Positions 1 to 7,116 of a DNA stretch of 8,678 nt are shown here, in pieces. A program made the position numbers and the translations under genes. The notes under the pieces are model-generated. The model was not told the DNA's origin. It was given only the letters and a program-made list of their open reading frames with translations, and did no database searches. Where the stretch lies: the NCBI GenBank assembly GCA_013139755.1, contig WTAG01000508.1:1-8678 (forward strand). Direction: 5' to 3'. This DNA comes from Methylomarinum sp. (GTDB lineage: Bacteria; Pseudomonadota; Gammaproteobacteria; Methylococcales; Methylomonadaceae). Within the stretch, counting starts at the first letter, position 1. Every line of letters starts with the position of its first letter.

Positions 1-720
1 AAAGCCTTATTGTTATACCAAAGCTTTGATGATCAAAATGGTATTTTATTAGCCAAAATTAACTTAATTGAATCTGCTTTAGCCATCAGCCTTTTTGATC
101 TTGCCAAGCAAACCCTAGACTCACTACCCAGCAGAATGCTTTTAGATGAGTCTTTAAAAAATAAGGTTCTCTTATTAACAGCCCATAGTTTCTTCTTACA
201 AGAAAACTATGACCAGGCTGTTAAAACAATACAGCCTTTATTATCCCAACTTCCAGAGATTAATACCCCGCTAAGTCATAAACAAATCAATTTACTGTTA
301 ACCCAAACAAAACTTGCTATTTTTGCTCAGTCAGCTGAGGCAAGCCAGTGGTTTAAAAAGCTCAACAAGGTGATACTTGATAATTCGCAGCTTACTATTT
401 CGCAACAAGCATTATTTAAACGCCTTGCGGCTCATATCGCCTTACAAAAAGAACAGCATCAACAAGCAATGGCTCTAATGCAACAATCAATAAATTTGTA
501 TAAGACAAAAGCTAACCGCCGAGCGATTGCAACTTGCCTAGAGGAAATGGCACAAATTTACTTGGCTAAGAATAATTATCCAGTCGCACGAGAAAGGCTC
601 ATACGAGCACTTGCTATTAGACAATGGTTAAAAGACCAATATAGATCTACTGATTTAATTAACAAATTAAAACGGCTAAACATTGAACATGAAACGACTT
701 CAGCAATTGACTTGAAGTAA
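1..720 (+). CDS. TPR-like helical repeat protein, 3' part only
   Basis: The reading frame is open from the first base of the window (Lys-Ala-Leu before the TTG at 10), so this is the C-terminal 239 residues of a longer protein; the TTG is not a credible start. The visible part is entirely helical, with paired amphipathic helices of TPR character. The clearest repeat is the last one, where a helix around EEMAQIYLAKNNYPVA is followed by ARERLIRALAIRQ, matching the small/large residue pattern of TPR helices A and B. A weaker repeat lies around NYDQAVKTIQPLL. No catalytic motif or membrane segment is visible. It ends in TAA, 20 bases from the convergent mtdB stop. TPR proteins are usually protein-binding scaffolds, but the partner cannot be inferred here. 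The missing N-terminus may carry a signal peptide or another domain. Confidence 0.75.
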   Translation, partial: KALLLYQSFDDQNGILLAKINLIESALAISLFDLAKQTLDSLPSRMLLDESLKNKVLLLTAHSFFLQENYDQAVKTIQPLLSQLPEINTPLSHKQINLLLTQTKLAIFAQSAEASQWFKKLNKVILDNSQLTISQQALFKRLAAHIALQKEQHQQAMALMQQSINLYKTKANRRAIATCLEEMAQIYLAKNNYPVARERLIRALAIRQWLKDQYRSTDLINKLKRLNIEHETTSAIDLK

Positions 721-740
721 CAATCAACAGCATTGAGCTT

Positions 741-1634
741 TTATATCTGCACAGACAGTGCATATTCATATGCTTCAGGAAAATCGATTAAAGCCGCTTC
801 TTTTGATAGTTGCATTTTTACAAATAAACCAAATTGAACTTGATACTTCATCTTGCCAATTGCCAATGGTCCAATACTGTTAAAAGAACAATTATTGAAT
901 TCAACAGGTTTATTAAAATCTTGTGTTTCCACCCCATATATACCACTGGGAGGAACAGCATTGGTATCAGCAACCAATAACAATTTGTCCGCGCTGACCA
1001 ACTCCGTAATATTCAGAACCCTAACGCCAGCCCTAGCCGCGCACACTACTACTTCTATATCTTGCAGTGCGTCTATTTTTTCCTGTTGAGATAAAGCAGA
1101 AGTCCATGCAACATCCACTTGATAGCGATCACAAAAGCGTGCCGCTATCCTCTCATCATCATCTGAAGTCAGTTTACACAAACGTGTATCCGCACCTTGC
1201 CGAGCAGCCAATACAGCTGTAGATAAGCCCACAGGGCCAGTACCAAACACTGCTACTTTACGCCCTTTCAAACCTCTACCGTGAGTCTCTATCAATGCTT
1301 TTTCAATCAAAGATACTACGCTGGCCGAAGTTGTATAAGCACCATTAGGGTCAGCAAAAACTCCCACCTGAAAATCACCCACCATGGCTTTTTTGGCATA
1401 TTGAAACATATCTGCAGCTAAATGAACGTCTCGGCCAGCTATAAAGATTCCAGTGTCATTAAATCGCTTAGGAGGGCGGGCAAATATTGCATCCTGAACC
1501 ATTCCCTCCATCTGCTCAGATTTAATATTGGTAAAAGGTAGAATTTGATTATAACCAGCATCTGCGGCAATGCTCACATCAAACGGACTAATATTATCTA
1601 TGGGCGTTAAGATATAAAGAATTTTCTGATTCAC
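741..1634 (-). CDS. mtdB: NAD(P)-dependent methylene-tetrahydromethanopterin dehydrogenase MtdB
   Basis: MtdB oxidises methylene-H4MPT to methenyl-H4MPT with NAD+ or NADP+, in the cytoplasmic formaldehyde-oxidation pathway after Fae and before Mch. The 297-residue protein has the usual family length. The N-terminus (ILTPIDNISPFDV, residues 8-20) resembles the LTP..SPFDV start of Methylobacterium MtdB. FADPNGAYTT (residues 94-103) lies in the pterin-binding half. The Rossmann motif GTGPVG (131-136) follows LKGRKVAVF, and the VADTNAVPPSGI and GPLAIGKMKYQ stretches are typical of MtdB. I start at the GTG at 1632-1634 because AGGAAG lies 8 bases upstream and because the resulting 10-residue lead before the TP motif equals that of known MtdB. 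The GTG at 1641-1643 (300 residues) directly abuts the purine run and is less likely. The related MtdA and MtdC are alternatives, but the N- and C-terminal halves both favour MtdB. The gene stands alone, with no other H4MPT gene in view. Confidence 0.88.
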   Translation of the reverse strand: MNQKILYILTPIDNISPFDVSIAADAGYNQILPFTNIKSEQMEGMVQDAIFARPPKRFNDTGIFIAGRDVHLAADMFQYAKKAMVGDFQVGVFADPNGAYTTSASVVSLIEKALIETHGRGLKGRKVAVFGTGPVGLSTAVLAARQGADTRLCKLTSDDDERIAARFCDRYQVDVAWTSALSQQEKIDALQDIEVVVCAARAGVRVLNITELVSADKLLLVADTNAVPPSGIYGVETQDFNKPVEFNNCSFNSIGPLAIGKMKYQVQFGLFVKMQLSKEAALIDFPEAYEYALSVQI

Positions 1635-1662
1635 TAACTGCACTTCCTTTTGTTATTGATAA

Positions 1663-1690
1663 ATCATATATTTCAATGCGTTAAAAACAA
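1663..1690 (-). promoter_or_regulatory. candidate mtdB promoter (sigma-70 type)
   Basis: On the minus strand, TTGTTT (1685-1690) and TATGAT (1663-1668) are 16 bases apart, placing a start site about 20-25 bases before the mtdB start codon. The -10 matches consensus at five of six bases; the -35 is poor. A second candidate is an extended -10, TGGTATAGA, at 1711-1719, with no good -35. mtdB needs its own promoter because a terminator lies between it and the operon behind it. Confidence 0.3.
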
Positions 1691-1808
1691 ACTTTAACGG
1701 AACTGATCATTCTATACCAAAACCACTAAACCATACTAGCAGTAAGATAATTTTGACTTAATAGATTAGAAATCTCATTCTTTCCCTCTAAATACATCAC
1801 ACCGAAAA

Positions 1809-1834
1809 GATGCGCTTAGCTCCTTCAGCGCATC
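1809..1834 (-). terminator. Rho-independent terminator of the STAS-ATPase-glutamate dehydrogenase operon
   Basis: There is a perfect 8-bp inverted repeat, GATGCGCT / AGCGCATC, with a 10-base loop. On the minus strand it is followed by TTTT. It lies about 80 bases beyond the TGA of the glutamate dehydrogenase gene and is in the right orientation to end that operon before mtdB. The T-run is short, so termination may be partial. Confidence 0.55.
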
Positions 1835-1914
1835 CTATATCACTACCTTAATCGCAGTGACTCTTTACATTATGATCATTATGTTTTTCGTAGCCTTTAT
1901 GTAACAATGAGAAA

Positions 1915-4900
1915 TCAAGCTAAACGTGCCAATGCTTCTCTTAAAGTAATATAAGGCATTAACTCAGGGGATGAAAGTGTGTTGATTTTTTGATAAATAG
2001 CTTGATATTGCTGTAATTTCTGTTTTTTGCTGTAGTCAGAAAAATAATCAGTACAACTGACTTGCGCTTTTATCATTGCTTTAATTATCTCTGCAGTCAT
2101 CTGCTTCATGCCATTTTTTAGCTCCAGGCATACTTGTTTGTCCCAGTAATCATTTAACTGAATTTCGCTTAAATAGTCATACACTTCATCAAGCCCCAAA
2201 AATTCATTGGTCTCTCTATGCATCTGCACAACCTGTGTAAATGTTTGTTTTGTTTCAGCCGTTAAGGTCACTATATGAGGAAAATCTTCAATATTTTCAA
2301 TAAAAACAATTTCCTCAGCTAATGCTTGTGTGATCCCCATTTGCTGATAGTCTTCTATTTGTTTGTCATACCGAGCTGAGATTAATAAATTCTGCGGAAA
2401 TAACTGTCGGTATTCCTGCAAGTACATTTTGTAACAGTCTATGGTCTCCTCAGATGGGGTGATTTTTCTTTCATTAAGCAGTGCCCATCGACAAAAAGCA
2501 GACAATTTTTTTTCAATTATTTGCAATAAAGCATATTGCTGATCAGTCGAAATTTTATTATCCAGGTTAAAAAGTTGCTGCCTTAATTTATCAGCCTCTA
2601 ATACCTGATCGAAGGTCAAATAGCATAAACAATGCTCAAGTAAATCATTTTCATAATCTGGACTCAATTGTAAAAACAGACATCCCGCCTGATTGATAAT
2701 TTTATTACTGATACAGGTCGCTTTAATTTCTCTGGCCAAGGGATGAGATACCGCATCATCTTCATAGTTTTCGCTTACTTGCTTTGGAAAATAGTCCAGT
2801 AAATAAGGCTTCAAATAATCAGCTTGCAGAAAATCGGTTTGCTCCAGAAGTTGCTGGGTCAAAAACATTTTACTGGCAGCTAATAATACTGCCAGCTCTG
2901 GACGGGTTAACTGTTGTGGTTGCCTGGCAAGCACTTCTTTAGCGTGTGCAAATGATTCTAACTTTCGATCTAAATAATTGAATGTATCAAGCTGTTCAGC
3001 TAATTGTAAATAAGCGCCTATTTGTGTAGAACAGCGTAACTGTTCCATCGATAAGCAAAGTGTTTGTTTATAGTTATTTTCGAGTACTGACAGACATATT
3101 TTTTCAGTTAGTTTATTAAAAAACACAGAATAATCTGTTATCTTTTTTTTCTTATACAGGTTCATCAGTAAAATCTTCAAATTGACTTCATGATCAGAAA
3201 TATCAACACCTGCTGAATTATCAATGGCATCGGTATTGATCCGGCCAACTGACAAACTATACTCAATACGTGCTTTTTGGGTAAACCCCAGATTAGCCCC
3301 TTCACCGACCACACTAGCACCAAGGTCACTGGCATCTACACGAACTAAATCATTATTCCTGTCACCTACCTCTGTGTGAGTTTCTGTACTGGATTTTACG
3401 TAAGTACCAATTCCACCTAACCATAACAGCTCAACCTGCGCTTTAAGTAAATAACGAATTAAGGTTTCACCATCTACCTTACTGTACCTTATACCTAACC
3501 ATTTTTTCAGTTCCATAGAAACAGGTATGTCCTTGGAGTCTCTTCTAAAAACACCACCTCCTTCTGAAAGGAGTTGACGGTTATAGTCATTCCAGCTTGA
3601 TCCGGGTAATTCAAATAAACGTTTGCGTTCCAAAAACGAGCTGTGCAAATCAACAGGGTTAGGATCAATAAAAATGTGTTCTCCACTAACAGCGGCTAAT
3701 AGCTGTATAACTTGTGACAACAACATGCCATTACCAAACACATCGCCATCCATGCTGCCTATGCCCACGACGGTAAAAGCTTGTTGCTGTATATCTTTGT
3801 CCAATTCACGAAAATGTCTTTTGACACTTTCCCAGGCACCTCTAGCCGTAATACCCAGTTTTTTATGGTTATAACCCTTTGAACCACCACTGGCAAAAGC
3901 ATCTGCTAACCAGTAGCTGTAATTTTCTGCAACTGAATTTGCCAGGTCTGAAAATTGTGCGGTTCCTTTATCCGCTGCAACCACTAGATAGGGATCATTA
4001 TCGTCATAGCTGACAATGCCGGGTAATAGACTGACTTTATCCTGAATATAATTGTCGGTTAAATCCAATAATCCCTGGATAAAAGTAATATAGGCTTTTT
4101 TACCTGCCTCTCTAAAACAGGCATCTTCACATTCATGTTTTACAATAAAGCCGCCCTTAGCACCTTTAGGGATAATCAATACATTTTTACTCATTTGAGT
4201 CTGCATTAATCCCAAAATTTCCGTACGAAAATCATCAATACGATCTGACCAGCGTATGCCTCCCCTTGATATTTTTCCACCCCGTAAATGGATACCTTCC
4301 ATATCGACCGCATGGATATATATTTCATTTTGTGGTCTAGGGCTGGGCATATCTATAACCCCTAAACTATTTATTTTAAAGGCAATAAAATAGTCATCTA
4401 AATCACGCCTAACATGAAAATTACAACGTACAGTAGCGTCAATTAGATTAAACAAGGTGCGTAAGATACGATCATGATTAATATCAACAACAGTTTCTAT
4501 CTGCTCCGATAATTTTATCCGTAAAGGAAATAAGGCCTGTTCTTCTCGTAGCTGGCTATCTTGCCATTTTGAATCTGGTCTAAAGCGTACTTCAAAATAG
4601 TTAAATAGATGTAATACAACTTTTGGATTACTGCTGAGTGCATTATGAAAAGTTTCTAAGGTTGTCTGATAACCTAATTGTAAATAGTAATTTCGATAAG
4701 CTCTAAGTACATCAATTTCTTGCCAGTTAAGTCCGGTTAAAATTAACAGTCTGTTGAGTGAATCATTTTCTACTTTTCCACTTAAAACAGCTTGTATCAT
4801 ATTTAACAAGCGACATCTTAAAACAGCAAAAGAAGCGTATTGAGACTCTGCCGCAGTGATAGTAAAGCTTTTAATAAATACTCTGTTGCCTTCTACAGAC

Positions 4901-5271
4901 AAAGGAAATTGGATTTGATCTATAACACGTAAATTTAAATTCCCGAGAACCGGAAAGTATTCGTCTAAATAGCGTTGCTCAAGACTGTAAAAATGAAGCC
5001 TGTAATGATTTTTCTCTTTTCCAGGATTTAATAAAGCAATCTGAGTCTGTTTCAGACTTAAAGTTTTTTCAATGGCGAAAATATCACTGACGGCATAACG
5101 TGGAGGCATTAAGCTTTGATAATTAGCTGAAAAAACGTTTTGGTATTTATCCCACAAGCCTGAACTTTCTTGCTTACTAACGATTCGCCTAAGCATTTTC
5201 TGAAAAATATTTAGCCATCTATTGTCAATTTGACAGCTACTATCAGAACTATTCAGCGCATGAGACTTCAT
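1915..5271 (-). CDS. NAD-specific glutamate dehydrogenase, large type, short N-terminus
   Basis: This enzyme oxidatively deaminates L-glutamate to 2-oxoglutarate and ammonium with NAD+, a mainly catabolic cytoplasmic reaction. The 1118-residue protein carries the conserved core of the large bacterial NAD-GDH (Bac_GDH) family: GGKISRGGIRWSDR (residues 331-344), IPKGAKGGF (367-375, with the catalytic-type lysines), AADKGTAQFSD (432-442), FASGGSKGYNHKK (459-471), the nucleotide-binding GIGSMDGDVFGNG (503-515), VGEGANLGFTQKARIEY (655-671) and GRINTDAIDNSAG (676-688). Well-known bacterial L_180 enzymes are about 1600 residues; here most of the regulatory N-terminus is absent, and only an ACT3-like stretch (about 103-135, with LRVID) precedes the core. 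The size resembles the 115-kDa class known from fungi. An in-frame ATG at 5320-5322 would overlap the ATPase gene by 41 bases, but the ATG at 5269-5271 has AGGAG seven bases upstream and is preferred. It is the last gene of a three-gene operon. Confidence 0.88.
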   Translation of the reverse strand: MKSHALNSSDSSCQIDNRWLNIFQKMLRRIVSKQESSGLWDKYQNVFSANYQSLMPPRYAVSDIFAIEKTLSLKQTQIALLNPGKEKNHYRLHFYSLEQRYLDEYFPVLGNLNLRVIDQIQFPLSVEGNRVFIKSFTITAAESQYASFAVLRCRLLNMIQAVLSGKVENDSLNRLLILTGLNWQEIDVLRAYRNYYLQLGYQTTLETFHNALSSNPKVVLHLFNYFEVRFRPDSKWQDSQLREEQALFPLRIKLSEQIETVVDINHDRILRTLFNLIDATVRCNFHVRRDLDDYFIAFKINSLGVIDMPSPRPQNEIYIHAVDMEGIHLRGGKISRGGIRWSDRIDDFRTEILGLMQTQMSKNVLIIPKGAKGGFIVKHECEDACFREAGKKAYITFIQGLLDLTDNYIQDKVSLLPGIVSYDDNDPYLVVAADKGTAQFSDLANSVAENYSYWLADAFASGGSKGYNHKKLGITARGAWESVKRHFRELDKDIQQQAFTVVGIGSMDGDVFGNGMLLSQVIQLLAAVSGEHIFIDPNPVDLHSSFLERKRLFELPGSSWNDYNRQLLSEGGGVFRRDSKDIPVSMELKKWLGIRYSKVDGETLIRYLLKAQVELLWLGGIGTYVKSSTETHTEVGDRNNDLVRVDASDLGASVVGEGANLGFTQKARIEYSLSVGRINTDAIDNSAGVDISDHEVNLKILLMNLYKKKKITDYSVFFNKLTEKICLSVLENNYKQTLCLSMEQLRCSTQIGAYLQLAEQLDTFNYLDRKLESFAHAKEVLARQPQQLTRPELAVLLAASKMFLTQQLLEQTDFLQADYLKPYLLDYFPKQVSENYEDDAVSHPLAREIKATCISNKIINQAGCLFLQLSPDYENDLLEHCLCYLTFDQVLEADKLRQQLFNLDNKISTDQQYALLQIIEKKLSAFCRWALLNERKITPSEETIDCYKMYLQEYRQLFPQNLLISARYDKQIEDYQQMGITQALAEEIVFIENIEDFPHIVTLTAETKQTFTQVVQMHRETNEFLGLDEVYDYLSEIQLNDYWDKQVCLELKNGMKQMTAEIIKAMIKAQVSCTDYFSDYSKKQKLQQYQAIYQKINTLSSPELMPYITLREALARLA

Positions 5272-5278
5272 TAGATTA

Positions 5279-5284
5279 CTCCTA
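5279..5284 (-). promoter_or_regulatory. Shine-Dalgarno overlapping the upstream stop codon
   Basis: On the minus strand TAGGAG combines the TAG stop of the ATPase gene (5282-5284) with the AGGAG ribosome binding site of the glutamate dehydrogenase gene, seven bases before its ATG. This fixes the dehydrogenase start and suggests translational coupling of the two genes. Confidence 0.7.
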
Positions 5285-5710
5285 GGTGAGTGATTTTCTA
5301 ATTTCCAGAATATTACCATCATCCAGTTTCTTATAAGTGACTGAATCCATCAGTGTTCTGATAAAAAACAATCCCATTCCACCTTCTTTTGGATGATCAA
5401 AATCAGGTTTAGGAACTGTTTCAAGATCAAATCCCTGTCCATGGTCATACACTTTAATAATTAACTCTTGTTCCTGAATATCTATGCTTATCCTGACGGT
5501 GTCTTTAGGGTTATCAGCATCGGAGTGTTTTATTGCATTGGTCGTTGCTTCAGTCAACACTAAATTTAAGTGATACGCTAAAGCGTCTCTGTCACCGGAA
5601 AAATTTTCTAGATCCTTGCCAATATGCTCACCAATACTGCCTATCAAATCAAGATACTTTGTTTGAGTTGGGATAATGACATCAACTTGAAAATTTGCTG
5701 TACTTCTCAT
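5282..5710 (-). CDS. Anti-sigma-factor-type serine kinase / ATPase (RsbW/SpoIIAB-like)
   Basis: This is a 142-residue single-domain GHKL (Bergerat-fold) ATPase of the HATPase_c_2 type. Proteins of this group bind a regulatory target, classically a sigma factor, and phosphorylate a STAS partner on serine. The N-box is visible at residues 50-63 (LVLTEATTNAIKHS, with Glu54 and Asn58), the G1 box at 88-94 (YDHGQGF, with Asp89) and the G2 box at 110-118 (GGMGLFFIR), so the ATP site looks intact. There is no membrane segment or extra domain. The ATG at 5708-5710 lies 8 bases after the STAS gene stop; its ribosome site is weak (AGGC overlapping that stop), consistent with coupled translation. The partner is very probably the STAS protein just upstream. 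No sigma factor is in view, so the regulated target is unknown. The protein could equally act on a non-sigma target, as some partner-switching modules do. Confidence 0.88.
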   Translation of the reverse strand: MRSTANFQVDVIIPTQTKYLDLIGSIGEHIGKDLENFSGDRDALAYHLNLVLTEATTNAIKHSDADNPKDTVRISIDIQEQELIIKVYDHGQGFDLETVPKPDFDHPKEGGMGLFFIRTLMDSVTYKKLDDGNILEIRKSLT

Positions 5711-5718
5711 AATTTTGC

Positions 5719-6057
5719 CTAGTTGTTGCTCTCAAAAACGTCGTTTAGATCAGTATATATTTCAAATACTCTGTTTAACCGAGTTAATTCAAACATTGAT
5801 AAAACCTGTTTTTGTACATTGGATAAAGATAATTTCCCTGATTTTGCTTCCGCATGTTTAAAACCAGATAACAAGGCACCTAATCCTGAGCTATCAATAA
5901 ATCGAACCTGTTCTAACTGCACAATAATATTAATCTCACCTTGCTCAATCATACGCAAAATATAATCTTTTAAATCTGCTGAATTATGAGCATCTATGCG
6001 TTCATACTTAACAAAAAGGACATTAAAACCACTGATTTTTTCTTGAGTAAGATTCAT
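5719..6057 (-). CDS. STAS-domain anti-sigma-factor antagonist (SpoIIAA/RsbV-like)
   Basis: This is a 112-residue single STAS domain. In partner switching, the unphosphorylated STAS protein binds the anti-sigma ATPase and releases its target; phosphorylation by the ATPase reverses this. The diagnostic motif RFIDSSGLGALL lies at residues 52-63. Ser56, directly after Asp55, aligns with the phosphorylated serine of SpoIIAA and RsbV. The length is typical and there is no fused domain. It is the first gene of the operon with the ATPase and glutamate dehydrogenase, so its promoter should lie in the divergent region to the right. The ATG at 6055-6057 is preceded only by an A-rich stretch with a weak purine run (AAGAAA), suggesting modest initiation. 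No phosphatase of the SpoIIE/RsbU type, which would reactivate it, is in this window. Confidence 0.9.
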   Translation of the reverse strand: MNLTQEKISGFNVLFVKYERIDAHNSADLKDYILRMIEQGEINIIVQLEQVRFIDSSGLGALLSGFKHAEAKSGKLSLSNVQKQVLSMFELTRLNRVFEIYTDLNDVFESNN

Positions 6058-6186
6058 TTTTATTTCTTTATTGACGGTTACTATCTCGTGTAAATTTCAT
6101 AAATAAATCAAAATAACTTGGAATTTCTGTTACTTATTTAGTCTATTGATCTATAAAAAGTTCATTTTCTTCAATGGGGCGGTGTC
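6058..6186. promoter_or_regulatory. Divergent intergenic region carrying promoters for both operons
   Basis: This 129-base, strongly AT-rich gap separates the STAS operon (leftward) from the COG1090 gene (rightward), so both must start here or be read through. Several A/T-rich hexamers could act as -10 sites, for example TATAAA near 6153 on the plus strand, but none has a convincing -35 at 16-18 bases. The location is supported by gene orientation only; no specific promoter is claimed. Confidence 0.4.
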
Positions 6187-7080
6187 GTGAAAATTTTAAT
6201 TACAGGTGGAACCGGGTTTATTGGTAAAAAATTATGCCGTTTTTTACTGGATAAAAAACATCAATTAACTGTTCTAAGCCGTCATCCCAAAAAAGTAGCT
6301 TCACTTTGTGGAAGCTCTGTTAGAGCTATTAATAACATCAATCAGCTGGCAGCACCAGACTCATTTGACGCAATTATAAATCTTGCTGGCGAAGGCATTG
6401 CAAATGCCCGTTGGACAAAAAAAAGAAAGCAACAATTATTAGACAGTCGAATAGGCACGACAAAACAGCTTATCGCTTATATTGAAAGCGCTGACAAAAA
6501 ACCTAAAGTTTTAATTAGTGGTTCAGCCATAGGATATTATGGCAATCGAGGTGCCATAAAATTGTCTGAAGCATCCTCCGCTCACGAGGATTTTTCACAT
6601 GAGCTCTGTGAAAAATGGGAAGCCGTTGCCCAGCAGGCTGAAGATTATGGCGTAAGAGTCTGTGTTATCAGAACCGGACTGGTTATTGGTGATGATGGTG
6701 GTTTTCTTAAACGACTATTGCCACCTTTTAAGCTTGGCTTAGGTGGGCCAATGGGTGATGGTACACAATGGATGTCCTGGATACACCGTACTGATTTTAT
6801 TGCGATTATCGATAAACTGCTTGAATCAAGGGTTTTACAAGGTATTTTTAATGTCACAGCACCAGAACCGGTGACTAATGCTGAATTCAGTCAAACCTTA
6901 GGGAAAGTATTAAACAGACCTGTTTTTTTATCCATTCCTGCTGTTGTTCTAAAACTGTTACTAGGCGAAATGTCAGAACTATTATTAGGCGGACAACGTG
7001 TTATGCCTACAAAACTTGAGAAAGCAGGGTTTAAATTTAAATTCGAAACATTAGAACAAGCATTAAGAGATGTCTTGTAA
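6187..7080 (+). CDS. TIGR01777 / COG1090 epimerase-family protein (YfcH/SDR39U1-like)
   Basis: This is a 297-residue extended short-chain dehydrogenase-fold protein of normal family length. The dinucleotide-binding motif GGTGFIG is at residues 7-13, and INLAGEGIANARWTKKRK (about 64-81) is the family signature. The active-site region SGSAIGYYGNRGA contains the expected Ser and Tyr. GPMGDGTQWMSWIH and FNVTAPEPVTNAEF follow, then a C-terminal DUF1731-type segment ending LEKAGFKFKFETLEQAL. NAD(P)(H) binding is likely; the substrate of this family is unknown. The start is GTG, with GGGG seven bases upstream and no in-frame ATG nearby. It is followed after 36 bases by the BLUF-PsiE gene on the same strand, so the two are probably co-transcribed. 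Confidence 0.9.
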   Translation: MKILITGGTGFIGKKLCRFLLDKKHQLTVLSRHPKKVASLCGSSVRAINNINQLAAPDSFDAIINLAGEGIANARWTKKRKQQLLDSRIGTTKQLIAYIESADKKPKVLISGSAIGYYGNRGAIKLSEASSAHEDFSHELCEKWEAVAQQAEDYGVRVCVIRTGLVIGDDGGFLKRLLPPFKLGLGGPMGDGTQWMSWIHRTDFIAIIDKLLESRVLQGIFNVTAPEPVTNAEFSQTLGKVLNRPVFLSIPAVVLKLLLGEMSELLLGGQRVMPTKLEKAGFKFKFETLEQALRDVL

Positions 7081-7106
7081 GTATTTATATGCTGTTTGCA
7101 GCAACT

Positions 7107-7112
7107 AGGTGG
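7107..7112 (+). promoter_or_regulatory. Ribosome binding site deciding the BLUF-PsiE start
   Basis: AGGTGG lies four bases before the ATG at 7117-7119. This supports that ATG over the in-frame TTG at 7096, which would add seven residues not seen at the start of BLUF domains. Confidence 0.6.
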
Positions 7113-7116
7113 CACT

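Noticed and set aside
760..773. Perfect inverted repeat GCATAT-TC-ATATGC
   Set aside because: Lies inside the mtdB coding sequence (Glu-Tyr-Ala codons), has a two-base loop and no T-run, so it is neither a terminator nor a likely operator.
853..1089. 78-residue plus-strand frame inside mtdB
   Set aside because: Antisense to a well-recognised enzyme gene, with no family similarity and no independent ribosome site.
1840..1860. Five-base inverted repeat TCACT/AGTGA near the operon terminator
   Set aside because: Short stem, 11-base loop and no T-tract; the adjacent 8-bp hairpin explains termination better.
1867..1904. TTACAT/ATGTAA pair and the near-palindrome CATTATGATCATTATG just beyond the dehydrogenase stop
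   Set aside because: AT-rich and imperfect, with a long loop between the outer arms; no regulatory role can be supported.
3623..3874. 83-residue plus-strand frame inside the glutamate dehydrogenase gene
   Set aside because: Shadow of the conserved nucleotide-binding core on the other strand; cysteine- and serine-rich without recognisable motifs.
5723..5965. 80-residue plus-strand frame opposite the STAS gene
   Set aside because: Shadow of the STAS reading frame, with no motif of its own.
7090..7103. Small hairpin TGCTG-TTTG-CAGCA between the COG1090 and BLUF-PsiE genes
   Set aside because: Five-base stem with no following T-run; too weak to call a terminator and would not separate the two genes.
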